A stretch of 64,000 nt of DNA from a virus. The stretch is taken from positions 59,617-123,616 of IMG/VR virus record IMGVR_UViG_3300037112_000155; one strand, given 5' to 3'. A program made the translations under genes and the position numbers. Below, piece after piece: positions 48,149 through 55,588 of the stretch; position 1 is the first letter of the stretch, and each line of letters starts with the position of its first letter. The notes under the pieces are model-generated. The model saw only the letters and a list, made by a program, of their open reading frames with translations. It searched no databases and had not been told where the DNA came from.

Positions 48149-48652
48149 GTGCGACGCAAATCGGGAGAAGTACGGGCTTACTTCAAGCCAAGTGGGGCAA
48201 TGGCGGTGCAGTCTCTAGGCGATAGTTACAGCTCGTCCTTCTCCCAGTTTGTTCGCAAGATGGATCCGACGTTCGTCGCCGGGTCCATGTACCGCGCTTA
48301 CAAGCCTGGTACCGGTGCAGACCCAGAGGGTGTGGCCAATCTGGCCCACAATGGGCACTTCGAGATTCGTAGGCGGAAGAGTAGTTACAGCTTCGGTTTC
48401 GGGTTTCAGGACAACATGCACTGGACGATGGCAACTTTGTTCGGTCAGTTCATCCCGATCGGAAGTCCGTCTATGACGGATGAGGAAAAGCTCGCAGCCG
48501 TTCGGCGCAAGTATCCCTCTCTGGTGGAGGCTGAGCCGAACGAAGATGGCGAACGGACGTTCTGCCTACCCTGTTGTTCTGGCGATAAACGCGGCTGGCA
48601 TACAGCATTCGGCAACAACGAGATCATCGTGCAACACCGTGTCGGAGGGTAA
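48149..48652 (+). CDS. Hypothetical protein, 167 aa
   Basis: GTG start with GGAAAGG upstream. Aromatic/Ser-rich N-terminal half (SYSSSFSQFVRKMDPTF) and a Cys pair near the end (FCLPCCSGDKRGWH). No family recognised. Confidence 0.75.
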   Translation: MRRKSGEVRAYFKPSGAMAVQSLGDSYSSSFSQFVRKMDPTFVAGSMYRAYKPGTGADPEGVANLAHNGHFEIRRRKSSYSFGFGFQDNMHWTMATLFGQFIPIGSPSMTDEEKLAAVRRKYPSLVEAEPNEDGERTFCLPCCSGDKRGWHTAFGNNEIIVQHRVGG

Positions 48653-49000
48653 ATGAGAAGCGTGGCGAAGACGAGTTATAGGCGGCGGGTGAAATCTACC
48701 CGTCTGCTGGCCCTGGCAGAGCAGTTACGCATCCAGCATTTCGGGAGCAGCGATCCAGGTCTGATTCCAGTGTGCCGCGAAGTCCGTCGTCTTTTCGGCG
48801 ACGAACTGACGCCGGAACAAGGTGGCATTGTCTCCGGCCTGCTCAGCAATGAGCCGGATCCCAGGACCAAGTCGCTACGGAAGGCGTTCGTCGATCTGCT
48901 GGCGGCCGTCTATTGCACCACCAACCAGAGCGTGGAACGCGATCTGAAACAGACTTGCATCAACCGGTTCCTGAAGGAACTGACGGTGCTCGGGTACTAA
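48653..49000 (+). CDS. Basic helical protein, 115 aa
   Basis: Begins directly after the preceding stop. Basic N-terminus (SYRRRVKSTRLLALAEQ) and two-helix body ending LKQTCINRFLKEL. Function unknown. Confidence 0.75.
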   Translation: MRSVAKTSYRRRVKSTRLLALAEQLRIQHFGSSDPGLIPVCREVRRLFGDELTPEQGGIVSGLLSNEPDPRTKSLRKAFVDLLAAVYCTTNQSVERDLKQTCINRFLKELTVLGY

Positions 49001-49008
49001 GGAGAACC

Positions 49009-49368
49009 ATGGCGAAGAGCCTGATTGGAAGCGTGACCGACACCACCTGGTCGGACGCCGTAGGCAAAGCGGATGGCCTTACCCTGGTGCTTTTCGGAGC
49101 GGCGTGGTGTGGCCCGTGCGAGCAGATCCGAGTGAATGTCGAGGTCATCGCCAAGCAGAACGCCGGCGTGGTCAACGTGCTTTATTACGACGTCGACCTG
49201 ACCAATCACCGGGCAGCTTCCTACAACGTCCGCGGGGTTCCTACCCTGATCCTGTTCGACGGCGAGAACAAGCTGGCTACTCTGACCGGGATGCAGCCCG
49301 TCGCCAAGATCCAGAAGGGGATTGACTCCCATCTTTCCCAGGAGGTTGTCGTTGCGAACCCTCTTTAG
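49009..49368 (+). CDS. Thioredoxin-like protein, 119 aa
   Basis: WCGPC at 33-37, NVRGVPTLI with the cis-Pro, and a classical length. Reduces disulfides, e.g. for ribonucleotide reductase, which is not visible in this window. ATG follows AAGGAGAACC. Its last codons overlap the next gene by 17 bp. Confidence 0.92.
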   Translation: MAKSLIGSVTDTTWSDAVGKADGLTLVLFGAAWCGPCEQIRVNVEVIAKQNAGVVNVLYYDVDLTNHRAASYNVRGVPTLILFDGENKLATLTGMQPVAKIQKGIDSHLSQEVVVANPL

Positions 49369-50449
49369 TTGCCTGTACGGGTCGAGCCTGTACGGCACGA
49401 CCATTCCTACCTCTGACCGTGACATCAAGCACGTGATCCTGCCGAAGTTCTCGGATCTCCTGCTGGGCCGTGCGCCCAAGAACAAGTACCGGTCCACCAA
49501 GACCGGCACCGGAAAGAACTCGGCCGAGCACATTGATGTCGAGAACATCCCGCTCCACATCCTGGCGCGGGACTTCATGGGCGGTCAGAGCTATGCCCTG
49601 GAGTTGGTGTTCGCTGTCGACTTCAATGGGGCCGAGCAGACGATCTATGACCCGCGGTTTCGCCAGTTCTGTAATGAGCTGCGCGAGCGCTTCCTAACCT
49701 CACAGATCCGGGCGATTGCCCGGTACTGCGCGGATCAGGCTGGTTTGTACTCCTTGAAGGGCGAGCGGTTGAATGCCGTGCTCGCCACCATCGAACTGCT
49801 CAAAGGCTTCCGGGCCGATGAGCGCCTGTTCATGGTCCAACCGTTCCTTGAAGAGAAGGCGCGGTTGATTGAGAAGGAGTTTCCGGAATACTTCCACGTT
49901 ACGGAGTACGATGCCTCCGGTAAGGGTGCCATGCGCCCCTGCATCAAACTGCTCGACAAGATCCTGCCCTATACGTCGAGCTTCCGCTACAACCTGCAAA
50001 CTGCAGAGGCTCTGCTCGCCAAGTTTGGCAGCCGCGCTAAGCAGGCGTCAGAGAGCAACGTGGACTGGAAGGCCACGTCTCATGCTCTCCGTATCGTGAA
50101 CGAGGGAATCACCATACTCGCGACCGGGAAACTGACGTTTCCGCTTCCTGACCCGCTGCGCACTTACCTGCGCCAAGTGAGACTCGGGGAGGTCCCTTAT
50201 CAGCAGGTACTAACCCAGATTGAAACCAGTCTGGCCACACTCGAAGAAATGCGTGGCATCTCGGAGTTACCAGAACTTACACCAGAGCTGCAATTGGATC
50301 TGGAAGTCTGGCTCCTTGGCTGGTTGGGTTATTTCTACTCCGACGTCCTCAGACAGAGGTGGAGTATTGTTCGCATCCTGGAGTTCTGCAGAGCCACTGT
50401 CTCTCGTACGTGGACTCCTCTCTCCCAATTCTTCAAGTCCTCCCCGTAA
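49352..50449 (+). CDS. Predicted nucleotidyltransferase (COG3541-like), 365 aa
   Basis: TTG at 49352 chosen for AGGAGG six bases upstream. YGSSLYGTTIPTSDRDIK near residue 9-26 is a nucleotidyltransferase G-S...S-D-x-D signature as in COG3541/YcgL proteins; helical body follows. The C-terminus lacks known domains. COG3541 proteins occur in several large phages and may modify RNA ends, tRNA or proteins; inference. Confidence 0.75.
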   Translation: MRTLFSCLYGSSLYGTTIPTSDRDIKHVILPKFSDLLLGRAPKNKYRSTKTGTGKNSAEHIDVENIPLHILARDFMGGQSYALELVFAVDFNGAEQTIYDPRFRQFCNELRERFLTSQIRAIARYCADQAGLYSLKGERLNAVLATIELLKGFRADERLFMVQPFLEEKARLIEKEFPEYFHVTEYDASGKGAMRPCIKLLDKILPYTSSFRYNLQTAEALLAKFGSRAKQASESNVDWKATSHALRIVNEGITILATGKLTFPLPDPLRTYLRQVRLGEVPYQQVLTQIETSLATLEEMRGISELPELTPELQLDLEVWLLGWLGYFYSDVLRQRWSIVRILEFCRATVSRTWTPLSQFFKSSP

Positions 50450-50478
50450 CGATGCTGTCAAGCACCGAGGGTCAACCA

Positions 50479-50715
50479 ATGGATTCTCCCAGAAGTAGGA
50501 AATCGAAACTGCAAATGTCAGCGCTTACTTGTACCGCATGCACAACTCAGCGGATGAAGCGAGCCGTGTGTCTGAAGTGTCACAACCAGATGGTAACCAG
50601 TCTCGGGTCGAAGATCCGAGAACTCCAGGGCGAAGTCCTGGGTCAGACAGCAACATCGAATTTGCTGAAGGTGATCGCACAAGAATGCGTTCACGCAGCA
50701 AAGAAGGCCGCATAG
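50479..50715 (+). CDS. Zinc-knuckle protein, 78 aa
   Basis: GAGGG precedes the ATG. CTACTTQRMKRAVCLKC is a C-x2-C...C-x2-C knuckle; the remainder is helical. Function unknown. Confidence 0.7.
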   Translation: MDSPRSRKSKLQMSALTCTACTTQRMKRAVCLKCHNQMVTSLGSKIRELQGEVLGQTATSNLLKVIAQECVHAAKKAA

Positions 50716-51041
50716 CTTTGGCGGTTGCGACACGAAGTCCAGTATGGATCTTGTGCAGCAGGACGACCTGAGACGTATGCAAGCAGGTAAGGGTTTCACC
50801 CGATGCCTGCACGATCCCCGATCCGTAACAATCGGGGAACAGGACCAGTAGCCTTTACTGCTGGTGGTGGAGGTCGCTGCGGTGTAAACACCGTGACGCC
50901 CCAAAAGATGCCTACGACGAGGCGGAGAAGTGATGTCTGTACGACCTCTCCCTACGCCCGGATCGGGCATTTGAGACCGGTGGGCGCGAATCCGGCACAA
51001 CAAAACGCGCAGCAGTTCTTCCTTAGAAAGGGATAAACACA
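50716..51041 (+). other. Hairpin-rich non-coding region
   Basis: About 325 bp. GCAGG/CCTGC enclosing GGGT-TTC-ACCC (which holds a GTTTCACC element), CCCCGAT/ATCGGGG (50816-50837), CCAGTAG/CTGCTGG, CGGTG-TAAA-CACCG and CCCG/CGGG are successive stems. Candidate structured RNA or long leader of the 51,042 gene. Confidence 0.5.
50793..50800 (+). promoter_or_regulatory. GTTTCACC element 4
   Basis: TAAGGGTTTCACCCGAT; here the octamer sits inside a GGGT-TTC-ACCC mini-hairpin. Confidence 0.45.
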
Positions 51042-51263
51042 ATGGCAAAGAAGATCAGTTTCGAATCCTTCCTGGTGACGGCAATCAACGCCCAAACCAA
51101 CGAGCAGGCGACTACGACCAAGAACTTCGTTACAGCCCTGGTGAACGCGAAGACCGCGACCACCACGACTGCGAAGGACACCAAGGCGAAGTCGACCCGT
51201 GGTTCCAAGAACACCGCAGCTCCGGCCGCGGCCACCGAGACGGCGGAAGCTGCAGCGGCATAA
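51042..51263 (+). CDS. Ala/Thr/Lys-rich small protein, 73 aa
   Basis: AAAGGG precedes the ATG. First half helical, then low-complexity Thr/Ala/Lys (AKTATTTTAKDTKAKSTRG). Resembles the 14,335 product in composition. Function unknown. Confidence 0.75.
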   Translation: MAKKISFESFLVTAINAQTNEQATTTKNFVTALVNAKTATTTTAKDTKAKSTRGSKNTAAPAAATETAEAAAA

Positions 51264-51485
51264 AGCTCGGCTGCGCAAGCAGCCAGTGAGGCAGAGGTGG
51301 GAATGTACCCTCACCAGCCGTGGACCTCGCACAAGGGCCTGTACGGACCGGCGGGCACGCAGCTAATCGGCGAAATGGGCGCATGACAGGTTGTCGGGGA
51401 CCCAGAGTTAGGGAACCGTCTGCGGAGGGACTTCGGGTGGCTGTTGTAGGGCTGCCCGCTGTCCTGTACCGCTTCAGGAGATCAG
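51264..51485 (+). other. Structured non-coding region
   Basis: About 220 bp. GGCTGC-GCAA-GCAGCC (51268-51283) and GTGAGG/CCTCAC are clear stems. A 27-codon frame (51303-51386) lies in it with GAGGTG upstream but may be incidental. Confidence 0.4.
51303..51386 (+). CDS. Possible 27-aa peptide
   Basis: Reads MYPHQPWTSHKGLYGPAG; a GAGGTGGGA precedes the ATG. It overlaps a stem-loop, so the coding reading is uncertain. Confidence 0.3.
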   Translation: MYPHQPWTSHKGLYGPAGTQLIGEMGA

Positions 51486-51665
51486 ATGAAGAAAGCAGTC
51501 AGAATCATCGGAACGCTCGCAATAGCGATCCTCAGCCTGGCAGCCTTGTGCTGGATTGCCGGCAAAACACCGACTCGGGATCTGCTGTTCTGGTTCCTGT
51601 TGGCATTCACGACATTGTTTGTAAGCGCCACGGCGTTCCTGGTGCAGCTGGTTCAGTTGATCTGA
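51486..51665 (+). CDS. Two-pass membrane protein, 59 aa
   Basis: IIGTLAIAILSLAALCWIAG and LLFWFLLAFTTLFVSATAFL are membrane helices with a polar turn between them. CAGGAG precedes the ATG. Holin-like topology but not assignable. Confidence 0.7.
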   Translation: MKKAVRIIGTLAIAILSLAALCWIAGKTPTRDLLFWFLLAFTTLFVSATAFLVQLVQLI

Positions 51666-51680
51666 GCCCTGGAGATTGAG

Positions 51681-51983
51681 ATGGCAGAGTTAGCAGAAGC
51701 GAAGGCGTTGAAGCTCGAAGACGAAACCATCAAGGTGATCTGGACGGTCCTGTTCAAGGACTATCCACCGACCAACGCCGCTGTTGTGTTGAAGGCCATG
51801 CGTGACTGGTACCTGGAGTACGGCAACGGTCCAGTGTTGCGCGCCCTGACCGACTGGTTGACCCAGATCGTAGGGTACAGCGCGGACATCGTTGGCACTT
51901 ACAAACTCGGGCAGACAGAGTTCACCGAGAAGACAGCACTCACCGCCGAGTCGAACCCCTGTGGAGCAGTCCATGCCGGCTAA
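51681..51983 (+). CDS. Hypothetical protein, 100 aa
   Basis: CTGGAG precedes the ATG. Helical first half (ETIKVIWTVLFKDYPPT; RDWYLEYGNGPVLRAL), Thr/Glu-rich tail overlapping the next gene by 11 bp. Confidence 0.75.
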   Translation: MAELAEAKALKLEDETIKVIWTVLFKDYPPTNAAVVLKAMRDWYLEYGNGPVLRALTDWLTQIVGYSADIVGTYKLGQTEFTEKTALTAESNPCGAVHAG

Positions 51984-52347
51984 AGAGAAGATCGAAGGCA
52001 TTACCCCGGGCGACTGGTACGTCCTGATCATCCCGGACGGCGTTCCCGGCGCCGGCAAGTTCTTCGTAGCGGCCAAACCATACGAAGGGCATCCGCACCT
52101 GAACCACACGCGGAACTTCGACATCGGCGCCGATGAGAACTATCCCACTAAGTGGGCGGACTGCCATGCGATTTCCGCAACACCTAAGTTGATCGCTGCG
52201 CTCAAGGTTGCGCAGGAGCTGCTGATCCGGGCAACCAACACGCCGCCCGCGTCAGACGAGCGCTGGGCGCAGATCGCCGACGCTCTGGATCAGGCTACAA
52301 ATCCGCCGGAAGCACCAGCTAGCGTGTGGAAGTGGGAGGAAGAATGA
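51973..52347 (+). CDS. Hypothetical protein, 124 aa
   Basis: GTGGAG precedes the ATG. Strand-rich N-terminus (GDWYVLIIPDGVPGAGKFFV) and helical C-terminus. Stop overlaps the 25-aa gene start. Resembles small phage proteins with a WYVL..PDG start, but no family known. Confidence 0.75.
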   Translation: MPAKEKIEGITPGDWYVLIIPDGVPGAGKFFVAAKPYEGHPHLNHTRNFDIGADENYPTKWADCHAISATPKLIAALKVAQELLIRATNTPPASDERWAQIADALDQATNPPEAPASVWKWEEE

Positions 52348-52421
52348 GTAGGTTCTGGAACATCTGGGGAAGTGGATGCCTGGTCGGTTTCGTAATCGCC
52401 TGGTTCATCTTCGGGAAGTAG
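52344..52421 (+). CDS. Membrane microprotein, 25 aa
   Basis: GGGAGGA precedes ATG; ATGA overlap with the previous gene. MSRFWNIWGSGCLVGFVIAW is a single membrane helix. Probably real but tiny. Confidence 0.55.
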   Translation: MSRFWNIWGSGCLVGFVIAWFIFGK

Positions 52422-52426
52422 GAGAC

Positions 52427-52603
52427 ATGAAGCTCTGGAACTGGATTGCACCGATCCGCTATCGCGGGCCGGACGCCTGGTATGACCGGCAGGTGTTCTT
52501 CATCAACGATAACGGCAACCGGGAGCTGCGCGGCCGCTGGGGTCTGCTGTTGGTAATCGGGCTCATGCTGGGCAGTACCTACGTTGCAACCCACACAAGA
52601 TAG
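52427..52603 (+). CDS. Tail-anchored membrane protein, 58 aa
   Basis: GGAGAC precedes ATG. Polar half then a membrane helix (WGLLLVIGLMLGSTYVA). Function unknown. Confidence 0.65.
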   Translation: MKLWNWIAPIRYRGPDAWYDRQVFFINDNGNRELRGRWGLLLVIGLMLGSTYVATHTR

Positions 52604-52745
52604 CCCGCAAGAGCTATGAGGTCCTTCGGGGCTGATGATCTTGCAACCGTCTCCGTCGCGCCCACCGCAAGCAAGGCTAGCTGGCCTCCAATGGCCAGCG
52701 AACACGTCAAGGGCGGTGGGCCCCTCGGGACTCAAGGAGAATAGC
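52604..52745 (+). other. Structured leader
   Basis: CCCACCGC/GCGGTGGG (52661-52668 with 52713-52720) encloses GCTGGCC/GGCCAGC (52680-52686 with 52693-52699), a large two-tier hairpin ending 26 bp before the next start. Possible regulated leader. Confidence 0.45.
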
Positions 52746-52970
52746 GTGGCAGTCCTCAGCTCGATGTCCAAACGATCCACGAAGCAGTTGCAGGCGCTGT
52801 TCAACGGCCGCGGCGGCATCGCTGACACGTATCGAGACGGAGGGCCGTTCACGCCCGAGTTCAAAGAGATGGTTGTGGCCTATCACGCGGAGTGCGTGAA
52901 GCGCCAGATCCCATCCGGCCTGGTGGAAGAAGATCAGGTATTTCCATTGCCGCCGAGGAGGGCCGCATGA
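52746..52970 (+). CDS. Hypothetical protein, 74 aa
   Basis: GTG start with AAGGAG upstream. Basic/helical with GGIADTYRDGGPFTPEFKEM. Stop overlaps the next ATG. Confidence 0.7.
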   Translation: MAVLSSMSKRSTKQLQALFNGRGGIADTYRDGGPFTPEFKEMVVAYHAECVKRQIPSGLVEEDQVFPLPPRRAA

Positions 52971-53203
52971 ATGAGATTCGTAATGACGCCTACGCGATCG
53001 CGTGGATCCTGGGCATCGGGCTGGCCTGGTACTGGCTGATACTGTGGTCCAGCGCGGTCGGAAAGTGGCTGCTGAATATGCATAACACGCAGGTCCGCAC
53101 CACGGACCGCTGCAAGCCGCTGAGCCGGGCGCTGGCGCCTGTAATCCGGCAGGGACCGGTGCGCAAACCTTTCCCAGTCGAACGCTACATTCTGGAGGAC
53201 TAA
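52967..53203 (+). CDS. Single-pass membrane protein, 78 aa
   Basis: AYAIAWILGIGLAWYWLILW is the membrane helix; the C-terminal half is basic. Overlaps both neighbours by 1-4 bp. Confidence 0.7.
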   Translation: MNEIRNDAYAIAWILGIGLAWYWLILWSSAVGKWLLNMHNTQVRTTDRCKPLSRALAPVIRQGPVRKPFPVERYILED

Positions 53204-53412
53204 TGGCATCTGAACCGCACATCGTCATCCCTGAGTGGATGACGCCTGAGCAAGTCGAGGCAATCGGCAAGTTATTCGATCGCAATCCGGATGGGTCTGT
53301 TGATCGCCATGCATTCTTTGGCCGCGTTCAATCCTACGGAGACTACTGCGGACTGACCTGGGTAAACGGGATGTTCATCGGTATCGAGAAAGACGGGTAC
53401 ACGCACTCATGA
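53203..53412 (+). CDS. Small hypothetical protein, 69 aa
   Basis: Residues 26-38 (DRNPDGSVDRHAF) look like an EF-hand loop at D-x-N-x-D-G-x-V but lack the usual acidic residue at position 12. Start shares a base with the previous stop. Function unknown. Confidence 0.7.
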   Translation: MASEPHIVIPEWMTPEQVEAIGKLFDRNPDGSVDRHAFFGRVQSYGDYCGLTWVNGMFIGIEKDGYTHS

Positions 53413-53627
53413 TCGACAAGTTGATCTGTTCTGTAGTCGGCCATCGTCCGGCGTTCGGCTACGGCCATCAGGAAGGCAAAGGCTACTTCAGCACCAAGTT
53501 CGTTGCCGTGGACGGAACCAACCGGATCCACGCCAGCCTGCATTGCAGCTGCGAACGCTGCGGCCGGGTCTATCAGGTGGGCATGATCCATGTACTCAGC
53601 CTTGCTGAGCTTCTGGGGCGAACCTAG
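53409..53627 (+). CDS. DUF1660-like zinc protein, 72 aa
   Basis: MIDKLICSVVGHRP at the start and CSCERCGRVY near the end resemble DUF1660-type small phage proteins. Probably binds one zinc. ATGA overlap with the previous gene. Confidence 0.65.
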   Translation: MIDKLICSVVGHRPAFGYGHQEGKGYFSTKFVAVDGTNRIHASLHCSCERCGRVYQVGMIHVLSLAELLGRT

Positions 53628-53828
53628 ATGGAACGTGCTGTTCAACTCATGCGCGCCCACACAGTGGAGTCGATCAAGGAATTGGCCGACTATGTTCACA
53701 ACACGGATCGCCCTTGCTCGACGTTTACGGACGCGCGACTGGGGTACATCTTTGAACAGATTCAAGTGATCAACGCTTTGCAGAAACTGAAATCAAACTG
53801 GTCGCCACGAGTCTTGGAGATCAAGTAG
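53628..53828 (+). CDS. Small hypothetical protein, 66 aa
   Basis: Begins directly after the previous stop. Mostly helical (ESIKELADYVHNT; FEQIQVINALQKL). Ends 5 bp before the intron-like tRNA. Confidence 0.65.
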   Translation: MERAVQLMRAHTVESIKELADYVHNTDRPCSTFTDARLGYIFEQIQVINALQKLKSNWSPRVLEIK

Positions 53829-53833
53829 TTCAT

Positions 53834-53957
53834 GGGGCCGGTAGTTCAGCGGTTAGAACAGCGGGCCAACTGAAGGCAATCCACACGTTGGGTCAACCAG
53901 CAACTGGCTAAAGCCGAGCAAACCCGTAGGTCGCAGGTTCGAATCCTGCCCGGCCCC
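53834..53957 (+). tRNA. tRNA (His-like) with 57-nt anticodon loop
   Basis: Acceptor GGGCCGG/CCGGCCC (7 bp) with an extra G before position 1 facing C73, the hallmark of tRNA-His. D stem GTTC/GAAC, anticodon stem GCGGG/CCCGT and T stem GCAGG/CCTGC with TTCGAAT loop are all intact. The anticodon loop (53866-53922) is 57 nt instead of 7, i.e. about 50 nt extra, and begins CCAAC without U33; CCAAC can pair with GTTGG inside it. CCA is not encoded. Intron, novel structure or decayed gene are all possible. Confidence 0.7.
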
Positions 53958-53971
53958 ACTAGGAGAATGAG

Positions 53972-54196
53972 ATGAGTAACGAGTTAGCGAAGGACCTGCT
54001 CGAAGCGATCGTCGTATACAACCGGGTCAAGAATGGCGACTCCGGCGATGCCGAGCACGATGCCGGCGTCGAGATGCAGAATGCCGCGATCACCTACCTT
54101 CGGTCCGAGGCCATCAACAACGTGGACCTGACCGACCTGGTGGCCAGCTTCGGCGACACGCTCGATGAAGACGTCGAGGAAGACGAGGAAGAGTAG
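53972..54196 (+). CDS. Acidic hypothetical protein, 74 aa
   Basis: AGGAG precedes ATG. Helical with a strongly acidic tail (DEDVEEDEEE). Function unknown. Confidence 0.7.
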   Translation: MSNELAKDLLEAIVVYNRVKNGDSGDAEHDAGVEMQNAAITYLRSEAINNVDLTDLVASFGDTLDEDVEEDEEE

Positions 54197-54198
54197 CC

Positions 54199-54450
54199 AT
54201 GACCGCAGACCAAGTGGCAAAGCTGAAGCCTGGCGACAAGGTGTTCTGGCATGACCCGGATGAGGAACTGTGCAGCCGGGTTCTGACCATCAAGCACATC
54301 ACGATCGACGGCGAGGATAGTGCCCTGATCTCTGATGTGGGCGGTTCCGACCTCGGCGTGCTGTTTGACGAGATCAACTATTACATGGAAATCCCTTATC
54401 CTGCGCCGCTTGGCCGTGATGGCAAACCGTTGGGCGGATCGAGGAAATGA
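54199..54450 (+). CDS. SH3-like small protein, 83 aa
   Basis: LKPGDKVFWHDPDEELCSRV suggests a small barrel; Gly/Pro-rich end. Stop overlaps the next ATG. Function unknown. Confidence 0.7.
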   Translation: MTADQVAKLKPGDKVFWHDPDEELCSRVLTIKHITIDGEDSALISDVGGSDLGVLFDEINYYMEIPYPAPLGRDGKPLGGSRK

Positions 54451-55079
54451 TGTCAGAACAAACCTGGTATAGGACTGAAGAACGTGCGTTCGCTCCCGGT
54501 ATCGCTGAAGGGTGGCCAACAGTCATTCCGGCGCCGCATTCCAAGCACGGACGCCTGGTCCGCCAGAGCGGCGACCCAGACCGCTTGCATGCCATCATTC
54601 AGGGATGCGCTCAGTGCCTGCCTGAAGACTGGGGCATCACACTCGAGATCGAGCGTGAAGGCGGCGGAGTCGATCTGTACGATCCCACCGGATCTCGTGT
54701 GGACTTCCCATCGAACAGGGAGACCCTGCACGAACAGTTCTCGGATGCCCTACAGTATGCGATCGAGAAAGCGGCCAAGCAGGCGCTGGTCGTCAATTAC
54801 CCGGATCCCCAGACCTGGCTGATCAAGCGGGACATCGCCAATAACAAGCTGGTGTTCTTTCAATCGAAGGTGACCCGGGAAACTGGAGTTTACTCCGAGA
54901 GCATGGCCATTGGCGTGGGAACGCAGCATTACGCTGACCATCCCAATTGGTGCATTCTTCGGGTTACCGCGATGGCATCCCCGCAGGCTCGTGGGGATCA
55001 GCGGACCTGGCTCGAAGACTACCTTTCCGGACCGGACTGGCAGGATGAAATCGGAATGAAGGAGCAAGTCAGCAAATGA
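54447..55079 (+). CDS. Hypothetical protein, 210 aa
   Basis: Starts at one of two adjacent ATGs overlapping the previous stop. Contains HGRLVRQSGDPDRLHAIIQG and an acidic helical centre; strands in the second half (KLVFFQSKVTRETGVY). Family not recognised. Confidence 0.75.
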   Translation: MMSEQTWYRTEERAFAPGIAEGWPTVIPAPHSKHGRLVRQSGDPDRLHAIIQGCAQCLPEDWGITLEIEREGGGVDLYDPTGSRVDFPSNRETLHEQFSDALQYAIEKAAKQALVVNYPDPQTWLIKRDIANNKLVFFQSKVTRETGVYSESMAIGVGTQHYADHPNWCILRVTAMASPQARGDQRTWLEDYLSGPDWQDEIGMKEQVSK

Positions 55080-55336
55080 GTGAGTTGATCAGTTACGACC
55101 TGCCGTTCGGAGTCAAGATCGGTGTCAACGACCGAACCAAGGATCACGAGCCGGGCACGCCGAACAAGGTGGCCACCATCTCGTCGAACCTGGACACCGA
55201 GATCAGCTACGAGTCTGCGGACACGCTGGAGTGGTTCCTCATGAACCTGGCCGATCAGGGTCTGGACATGAACGATCGTCGCTTCGGCTACGCCCTGGAG
55301 GCGACGGTCAAGACGCTCAAGGAACGTCCGAGCTAG
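55076..55336 (+). CDS. Hypothetical protein, 86 aa
   Basis: ATGA overlap with the previous gene; GGAG upstream. Compact alpha/beta sequence (SYDLPFGVKIGVNDRT). Last protein gene before the tRNA region. Confidence 0.75.
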   Translation: MSELISYDLPFGVKIGVNDRTKDHEPGTPNKVATISSNLDTEISYESADTLEWFLMNLADQGLDMNDRRFGYALEATVKTLKERPS

Positions 55337-55364
55337 CTGGATTATGCGATGGGGCTGTGATCTT

Positions 55365-55373
55365 CTATACTAG
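55365..55373 (+). promoter_or_regulatory. CTATACTAG element upstream of candidate small RNA
   Basis: Plus-strand CTATACTAG with TATACT as -10 candidate. About ten bases downstream begins a strongly structured segment ending in a terminator. Confidence 0.45.
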
Positions 55374-55379
55374 ACAGTG

Positions 55380-55500
55380 AAGATGATCCCCGTGACCCAA
55401 TCCGCGCAGTGGAATCCGATGAATGGTGACGCCGGGGATCCGTAGTCGATCGCAAGATCGTGACTACGCACCCTCGGCTAACCCCGAGGGTTTTGTCGTT
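55380..55500 (+). ncRNA. Candidate small structured RNA
   Basis: Between the CTATACTAG element and a terminator. Helix 1: GATCCCCG/CGGGGATC (55385-55392 with 55433-55440) closing a 40-nt loop. Helix 2: CGTAGTCGATC-GCAA-GATCGTGACTACG (55441-55468), GNRA loop with a small bulge. Helix 3: the terminator. No reading frame with a ribosome site. Predicted size about 115 nt. Confidence 0.55.
55471..55496 (+). terminator. Rho-independent terminator, CTAACC loop
   Basis: CCCTCGG-CTAACC-CCGAGGG followed by TTTTGTCGTTTT. Confidence 0.85.
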
Positions 55501-55512
55501 TTAGCACCACGA

Positions 55513-55588
55513 TGACGAGTAGCTCAGTTGGTAGAGCGGCGCCCTGTTAAGGCGTTGGTCGCAGGTTCGACCCCTGCCTCGTCAGCCA
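55513..55588 (+). tRNA. tRNA-Asn (GTT)
   Basis: Acceptor TGACGAG/CTCGTCA, D stem GCTC/GAGC, anticodon stem GCGCC/GGCGT with loop CTGTTAA, T stem GCAGG/CCTGC, and encoded CCA. Canonical cloverleaf. Confidence 0.92.

Noticed and set aside
53203-53412. EF-hand calcium-binding protein
   Set aside because: The loop lacks the acidic residue at position 12, so calcium binding is not supported.
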